Assembly (NCBI RefSeq): GCF_936931525.1
Contig: NZ_CAKZII010000189.1
Coordinates: forward strand, 1-39,199
Source of the DNA: an uncultured Aurantimicrobium sp.
Lineage (GTDB): Bacteria; Actinomycetota; Actinomycetes; Actinomycetales; Microbacteriaceae
Direction: 5' to 3'
Length of the DNA stretch: 39,199 nucleotides
Shown here: positions 35,177 through 39,199 of the stretch, one piece after another
Numbering within the stretch: the first letter of the stretch is position 1
Layout: each line of letters begins with the position of its first letter
Notes under the pieces: generated by a model
What the model was told of the DNA's origin: nothing
Database searches by the model: none
Seen by the model: the letters and a program-made list of their open reading frames with translations, nothing else
Position numbers and translations under genes: made by a program

Positions 35177-36119
35177 TGCGACCAAGAAGACAGCAACAGA
35201 AGCTCGTGCAGAGCTGAAGACTGTCAAGCAAACTCCTGGAGCCTCAAAGCCCGATGCCATCCTCGTGGTCGACAACGTCGTCCGTGACTTCGGTGGTAAC
35301 CGTGCTGTTGATGTTGATCACTTAGAAGTGCAGCGCGGTGTGATCACCGCACTGATCGGCCCTAACGGTGCCGGTAAGACAACCTTCTTCAACCTCATCA
35401 CCGGATTCGACCAGCCATCCTCTGCAAAGAAGATGTTTGGTGGACCCTCCGCTGACAAGGCTGCTAAGTGGTCCTTCAACGGCAAGCTGCTCGGTAACAC
35501 CGCAGCAGCCTCCGTTGCTAAGAGCGGAATGGTTCGCACCTTCCAGCTGACCAAGGCGCTGTCGCGCCTCACCGTGATGCAGAACATGCTTCTCGGTGCC
35601 AAGGATCAGCGTGGAGAATCCTTCCTTGCTGCTTTTGTGAAGCCTCTCTGGGCAGCACAAGAGAAGGCAAACATCGCCAAGGCCGAAGATCTTCTCAAGC
35701 GCTTCAAGCTCTATGAGAAGAAGGAAGACCTTGCCGGTAGCCTCTCTGGTGGTCAGAAGAAGCTCCTCGAAATGGCCCGCGCTCTCATGAGCGACCCCGT
35801 CATGATCATGCTCGACGAGCCCATGGCTGGTGTGAACCCTGCACTGACTCAGTCACTGCTTGGCCACATCCAGTCGCTGCGCGACGAAGGAACCACCGTT
35901 CTCTTCGTTGAGCACGACATGCACATGGTTCGCCACATCTCAGACTGGGTTGTCGTCATGGCAGAAGGTCGCGTTGTTGCGGAAGGTCCAGCGGACACCG
36001 TGATGAGCGACCAGGCTGTTATCGATGCTTACCTCGGAGCCCACCACGACACCGACCTCGGCGATGACGCATTGCTCGAAGAAGGCGCAATGGATGCTCC
36101 CAAGAAGGAGAAGAAGTAA
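35169..36119 (+). CDS. livG: Branched-chain amino acid ABC transporter ATP-binding protein LivG
   Basis: A 316-residue ATPase subunit. Walker A is GPNGAGKTT (about residues 64-72), the signature is LSGGQKKLLEMARALM, and Walker B is MIMLDEPMAGVNP, with the switch histidine in VLFVEHDMHMV. LivG proteins are usually about 255 residues; here a 30-residue Lys/Thr/Ala-rich head, a 13-residue insert after the Walker A helix (about residues 86-98) and an acidic tail account for the extra length. It overlaps livM by 8 bases, and its stop shares a base with the livF start. Confidence 0.94.
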   Translation: MSNATKKTATEARAELKTVKQTPGASKPDAILVVDNVVRDFGGNRAVDVDHLEVQRGVITALIGPNGAGKTTFFNLITGFDQPSSAKKMFGGPSADKAAKWSFNGKLLGNTAAASVAKSGMVRTFQLTKALSRLTVMQNMLLGAKDQRGESFLAAFVKPLWAAQEKANIAKAEDLLKRFKLYEKKEDLAGSLSGGQKKLLEMARALMSDPVMIMLDEPMAGVNPALTQSLLGHIQSLRDEGTTVLFVEHDMHMVRHISDWVVVMAEGRVVAEGPADTVMSDQAVIDAYLGAHHDTDLGDDALLEEGAMDAPKKEKK

Positions 36120-36877
36120 TGGCTGAAGCAAAGAAGCCTGGCGTCGAGCCAGTACTGCGCGCCGACAACCTTGTTGCTGGTTACCTCCCCGGTGTGAACA
36201 TCCTCAACGGTTGTTCCATCGAGGCCTACCCTGGTGAGCTCATCGGCATCATCGGCCCTAACGGTGCCGGTAAGTCGACCCTCCTCAAGGCACTCTTCGG
36301 TCTGGTCAAGATCCGTGAAGGTTCTGTCACCCTCAACGGTGAAGACATCACAGGCTTCAAGACCAACAAGCTGGTTCAGATGGGTGTGGGCTTCGTGCCT
36401 CAGACCAACAACGTCTTCCCCAGCCTGACCATCCAGGAGAACCTCCAGATGGGTCTGTTCCTGCAGCCCAAGCGTCTGTCTGAGCGTCTTGACGCCATCT
36501 TCGACATCTTCCCCGTGCTCGCTGACCGTCGTCAGCAGAGCGCAGGTTCGCTGTCCGGTGGTGAGCGTCAGTCCGTCGCTATGGCACGCGCCCTGATGAT
36601 GGACCCTAAGGTCCTTCTTCTGGACGAGCCATCTGCTGGTCTGTCTCCTGTTCGTCAGGATGAGACCTTCATTCGCACACGCCGCATTAACAAGGCTGGC
36701 GTCTCGGTCATCATGGTGGAGCAGAACGCTCGTCGTTGCCTCCAGATTGCTGACCGTGGATATGTTCTCGACCAGGGACGCGATGCCTACACCGGCACCG
36801 GCCGCGAGCTGGCCGATGACCCTAAGGTCATCGAGCTTTACCTCGGCACCCTGGCAAAGGATGTTGACGCGAAGTAG
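36119..36877 (+). CDS. livF: Branched-chain amino acid ABC transporter ATP-binding protein LivF
   Basis: The second ATPase subunit, 252 residues. Walker A GPNGAGKS is at about residues 46-53, the signature is LSGGERQSVAMARALM, and Walker B is VLLLDEPSAGLSP, followed by IMVEQNARRCLQIADRGYVLDQGR, where LivF has Gln-Asn in place of the switch His. Its first base is the last base of the livG stop. A strong hairpin terminator follows at once, so the operon ends here without a binding-protein gene. Confidence 0.95.
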   Translation: MAEAKKPGVEPVLRADNLVAGYLPGVNILNGCSIEAYPGELIGIIGPNGAGKSTLLKALFGLVKIREGSVTLNGEDITGFKTNKLVQMGVGFVPQTNNVFPSLTIQENLQMGLFLQPKRLSERLDAIFDIFPVLADRRQQSAGSLSGGERQSVAMARALMMDPKVLLLDEPSAGLSPVRQDETFIRTRRINKAGVSVIMVEQNARRCLQIADRGYVLDQGRDAYTGTGRELADDPKVIELYLGTLAKDVDAK

Positions 36878-36892
36878 TCAAGTTAAACCACA

Positions 36893-36924
36893 AACTCACC
36901 CCCGCAGCGATGCGGGGGTGAGTT
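36893..36924 (+). terminator. Terminator of the liv operon
   Basis: A perfect 14-base-pair stem (36893-36906 with 36911-36924) closed by a GCGA tetraloop and followed by GTTTAA, 15 bases after the livF stop. Confidence 0.88.
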
Positions 36925-36963
36925 GTTTAACCTCCGGCCAAGCTCAGTGTCGGTGTTCTGCGA

Positions 36964-36969
36964 TAAGTT
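36964..36969 (+). promoter_or_regulatory. Putative -10 box of the MazG-like gene
   Basis: TAAGTT ends 6 bases before the ATG at 36976 with no ribosome binding site in between, so the mazG-like/helicase unit is probably transcribed from here as a leaderless mRNA. Confidence 0.45.
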
Positions 36970-36975
36970 GAATTC

Positions 36976-37296
36976 ATGGAACAACGGGATGTTATTCAGG
37001 CTCTGAGAGAGTTTGTTCAAGAGCGTGATTGGGGTCAGTTCCATACTCCAGAGAACCTCGCCAAAAGCGTGAGCATTGAAGCTGCTGAACTTCTGGAGAA
37101 CTACCAATGGGGAAGCCCAGCCAACCTAGAAAACGTCCAAGACGAATTGGCTGATGTGTTGACCTACTGCCTTCTCTTGGCGGATAAGTTGGGGATGGAC
37201 CCAAATGAGATAGTTCTAGAAAAGCTGGCTAAAACTCAACAGAAATACCCTGTTGAGAAAGCGCGGGGGCGCAGCGATAAATATGACCAGCTTTAA
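36976..37296 (+). CDS. MazG-like nucleotide pyrophosphohydrolase
   Basis: A 106-residue all-helical protein of the MazG/iMazG superfamily, which hydrolyses nucleoside triphosphates to monophosphates. The metal-binding pattern ExxE...ExxD is complete: Glu35 and Glu38 in IEAAELLE, then Glu57 and Asp60 in DELADV. The motif WGQFHTPENLAKS near residue 19 is typical of this small single-domain subgroup. It is followed by a GIY-YIG/DUF2075 gene that overlaps its end by 14 bases, so the two are one unit. House-cleaning of abnormal nucleotides or nucleotide depletion during infection are both possible roles. Confidence 0.9.
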   Translation: MEQRDVIQALREFVQERDWGQFHTPENLAKSVSIEAAELLENYQWGSPANLENVQDELADVLTYCLLLADKLGMDPNEIVLEKLAKTQQKYPVEKARGRSDKYDQL

Positions 37297-39001
37297 TATT
37301 GAGCGACTTCCTTTCGATAAGGGCGCGGTAGCCACCTGGGCTGAAACAAACCCACGTCATAAGAACTGGCCTGTTGTTTACACAATAGAAGGAACTGACG
37401 AGATTTACATTGGTGAATCCACCAATGTGGCCAGCCGCATGTTCCAGCACCTCGCTGTTGAACAACGCCAACACCTCAAGAAGATCAAGGTCATCCTTGA
37501 TGACCGCTTCAATAAGTCTGTTTGCTTAGACCTCGAGTCACAGCTGATTCGCTACCTCGCTGCGGACAGCAAATACAAAGTCCTCAACGGAAACCACGGC
37601 ATCACTGATGCTGATTACTTCGAACGTGATCGCTATCGCGAGACCTTCAATGAACTCTTTGAGGAGCTCCTCAAAGAAGGTGTCTTCACGCGAAGCATCC
37701 CAGACATTGTGAACAGCGACCTATTCAAGTTCTCACCATTCAAAGCACTGAATACAGATCAATCTGTGGCTATTGAGGGTGTTCTTGAGAAACTCTTTGA
37801 AGACCTCGAGAACAAGACAGATACACCCATCGTTATCCAGGGAGACCCTGGCACGGGTAAGACAATTGTTGCCGTCTATCTCATGAAGCTCCTGGTCGAC
37901 ATTGCGAAGAGCCAACCAGACGAACAGCTCGACAGTGACTCAATGTTCTCTGATTTCTTCCAACAGGGTTACCGAGAGCAGCTCAAAGACTTCACCATCG
38001 GGTTGGTCATTCCCCAACAGTCCTTGCGGAAGTCCATTGAGAAGGTGTTTGCAAAGACGCCAGGCCTTTCCAAGTTGATGGTGCTTAGTCCTTTTGATGC
38101 TGGTGCATCGAAGGAACACTACGACCTGCTTATTGTTGATGAGTCACACCGTCTTGGGCAGCGATCCAACCAGCCTTCAGCTGCACAGAATAAGAAGTTC
38201 ACGGATATCAACACCGCGTTGTTTGGCAATGATGACTTGTCATGGACGCAATTGGACTGGATCAAGGCCAAGAGCACACACCAGCTGTACCTGCTGGACT
38301 CAGCACAAAGTGTGAAGCCCGCTGACTTACCTGCAGAGGTAACGGCTGCTCTTGTGGAACAAGCCCGTCAAGCTAACAGTTTCTTCCGTCTTGTGTCTCA
38401 GATGCGTGTGGCAGGTGGAACCGACTACATCGAGTTCATTGGCCGAATCTTTGCTGGCAAACAGCTAGGACCGGAGTCTTTCGGGAACTACGAACTCCGA
38501 TTCTTTGATGACATTGCAGAGATGCGTGAGGCAATCTTCGAGAAAGATAAAGATGTAGGCCTTTCTCGAATGATTGCTGGCTATGCCTGGCCATGGGCGA
38601 GCAAGAACGACCCAAGTGCTGTGGACATTCAGATCGGTGACGTTGGTCTCACATGGAACCGGACAGCAACAGACTGGATCAACTCACCCACTTCACTCGA
38701 AGAGGTCGGGTCTATACACACTGTTCAGGGCTATGACCTGAACTATGCCGGAGTCATCATCGGGCCGGACCTCGGGTACGACCCAGTTGCGAAGAAGATT
38801 GTCTTTCATCGTGAGAATTATCACGATAAGAAGGGCAAAGAAAACAACCCCAGGCTCGGTATCGAGTACACAGATGAAGATCTACTCAACTACGTGGTGA
38901 ATATCTATCGGGTGTTGCTGACCCGAGGGATCAAGGGGACGTTCGTATTTGTTTGCGATCCCGCACTGAAAAATATGCTCAGTTCTTCATTTAACAAATA
39001 A
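37283..39001 (+). CDS. GIY-YIG nuclease domain fused to DUF2075 (Schlafen-like) helicase-type ATPase
   Basis: A 572-residue fusion. Residues 30-90 form a GIY-YIG nuclease domain with VVYT (31-34), IYIGES (41-46), Arg52 and the metal-ligand candidate Glu85. A superfamily 1-like DUF2075 ATPase follows: Walker A GDPGTGKT at 187-194, Walker B IVDESH around Asp286-Glu287, the sensor-like LLDSAQSV, SQMRVAGGTDY, and the C-terminal motifs SIHTVQGYDLNYAGVIIGPDL and YRVLLTRGIKGTFVF. The ATG at 37283 gives an overlap with the MazG-like gene; a TTG at 37253 lacks support. All hallmark residues appear intact. A role in DNA or RNA processing, perhaps phage defence, is inference. Confidence 0.88.
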   Translation: MTSFNIERLPFDKGAVATWAETNPRHKNWPVVYTIEGTDEIYIGESTNVASRMFQHLAVEQRQHLKKIKVILDDRFNKSVCLDLESQLIRYLAADSKYKVLNGNHGITDADYFERDRYRETFNELFEELLKEGVFTRSIPDIVNSDLFKFSPFKALNTDQSVAIEGVLEKLFEDLENKTDTPIVIQGDPGTGKTIVAVYLMKLLVDIAKSQPDEQLDSDSMFSDFFQQGYREQLKDFTIGLVIPQQSLRKSIEKVFAKTPGLSKLMVLSPFDAGASKEHYDLLIVDESHRLGQRSNQPSAAQNKKFTDINTALFGNDDLSWTQLDWIKAKSTHQLYLLDSAQSVKPADLPAEVTAALVEQARQANSFFRLVSQMRVAGGTDYIEFIGRIFAGKQLGPESFGNYELRFFDDIAEMREAIFEKDKDVGLSRMIAGYAWPWASKNDPSAVDIQIGDVGLTWNRTATDWINSPTSLEEVGSIHTVQGYDLNYAGVIIGPDLGYDPVAKKIVFHRENYHDKKGKENNPRLGIEYTDEDLLNYVVNIYRVLLTRGIKGTFVFVCDPALKNMLSSSFNK

Positions 39002-39199
39002 CTAGCAAAGACGCTTTCTCCGTTTCACTAACAAATAACCATTTTTGTCACCAGATCCCTGGCAAAGGCCTTTTAGAAAAAATTCTGGCAACTTCATCAA
39101 ACCAACCAAGATCTCAAAAATGTTCGCTGCCTGCTATTCAGCAGACTAAGCATAGGAAATGTTCAAGATGTAGTCTTGTTTGAATTAATTCGACCTGGT
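39002..39199. other. AT-rich tail with no recognised gene
   Basis: The last 198 bases are clearly richer in A and T than the rest of the window and contain stops in the frames I checked. A small stem CTGCT/AGCAG (39131-39144) and the palindrome AAAGGCCTTT are visible, but neither makes a convincing terminator. It may be the edge of an acquired island. Confidence 0.5.

Noticed and set aside
37253-37282. TTG start for the GIY-YIG/DUF2075 gene
   Set aside because: There is no ribosome binding site before it, and the ATG at 37283 fits the family N-terminus better.

Overview
The window reads as a chromosome segment of a moderate-GC actinobacterium, most likely a member of the Microbacteriaceae. 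This rests on gene content and order (rpoA-rplQ-truA-rplM-rpsI-glmM, then coaA/glmS-acpS-alr-tsaE-tsaB-rimI-tsaD), a guaB-guaB3 pair, HrcA/CIRCE control of groES, a surface protein ending in an LAxTG sortase signal, and many short-leader starts behind TANNNT -10 boxes. The low GC for the family would fit a small-genome freshwater lineage, but that is inference. Nearly all DNA is coding and no gene-free stretch exceeds 300 bases. I saw no tRNA, rRNA, CRISPR array or insertion sequence.

Layout. Bases 1-4741 hold the end of the ribosomal protein/RNA polymerase block, the pseudouridine synthase truA and glmM. coaA runs opposite to glmM and diverges from glmS. From 5765 to 11756, glmS, acpS, alr, tsaE, tsaB, rimI and tsaD form a tight run with overlapping start and stop codons, covering cell-wall precursor synthesis, acyl-carrier activation and tRNA t6A modification. 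Two small DUF4190-like membrane proteins follow, then a large kinase-aminotransferase fusion (12471-15332). A two-gene unit resembling a divergent HicA-type toxin-antitoxin pair lies at 15350-15939. A THUMP-like methyltransferase and groES diverge from a region with two CIRCE operators. Next come a RarD transporter, two branched-chain amino acid binding lipoproteins (one about half-size), a TetR-type regulator and a five-FN3 surface protein behind a tandem palindromic operator.

On the minus strand, 25265-32566 holds guaB, guaB3, glpD, a SURF1 protein, a DUF3817 protein and guaA, linking GMP synthesis with respiratory genes. The liv transporter operon (livH, livM, livG, livF) follows at 32826-36877. 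It has no binding-protein gene of its own; the lipoproteins at 18873-21187 are the obvious candidates. The window closes with a MazG-like pyrophosphohydrolase overlapping a GIY-YIG/DUF2075 helicase-like protein, followed by AT-rich DNA. That pair and the HicA-like pair are the best candidates for little-described systems.
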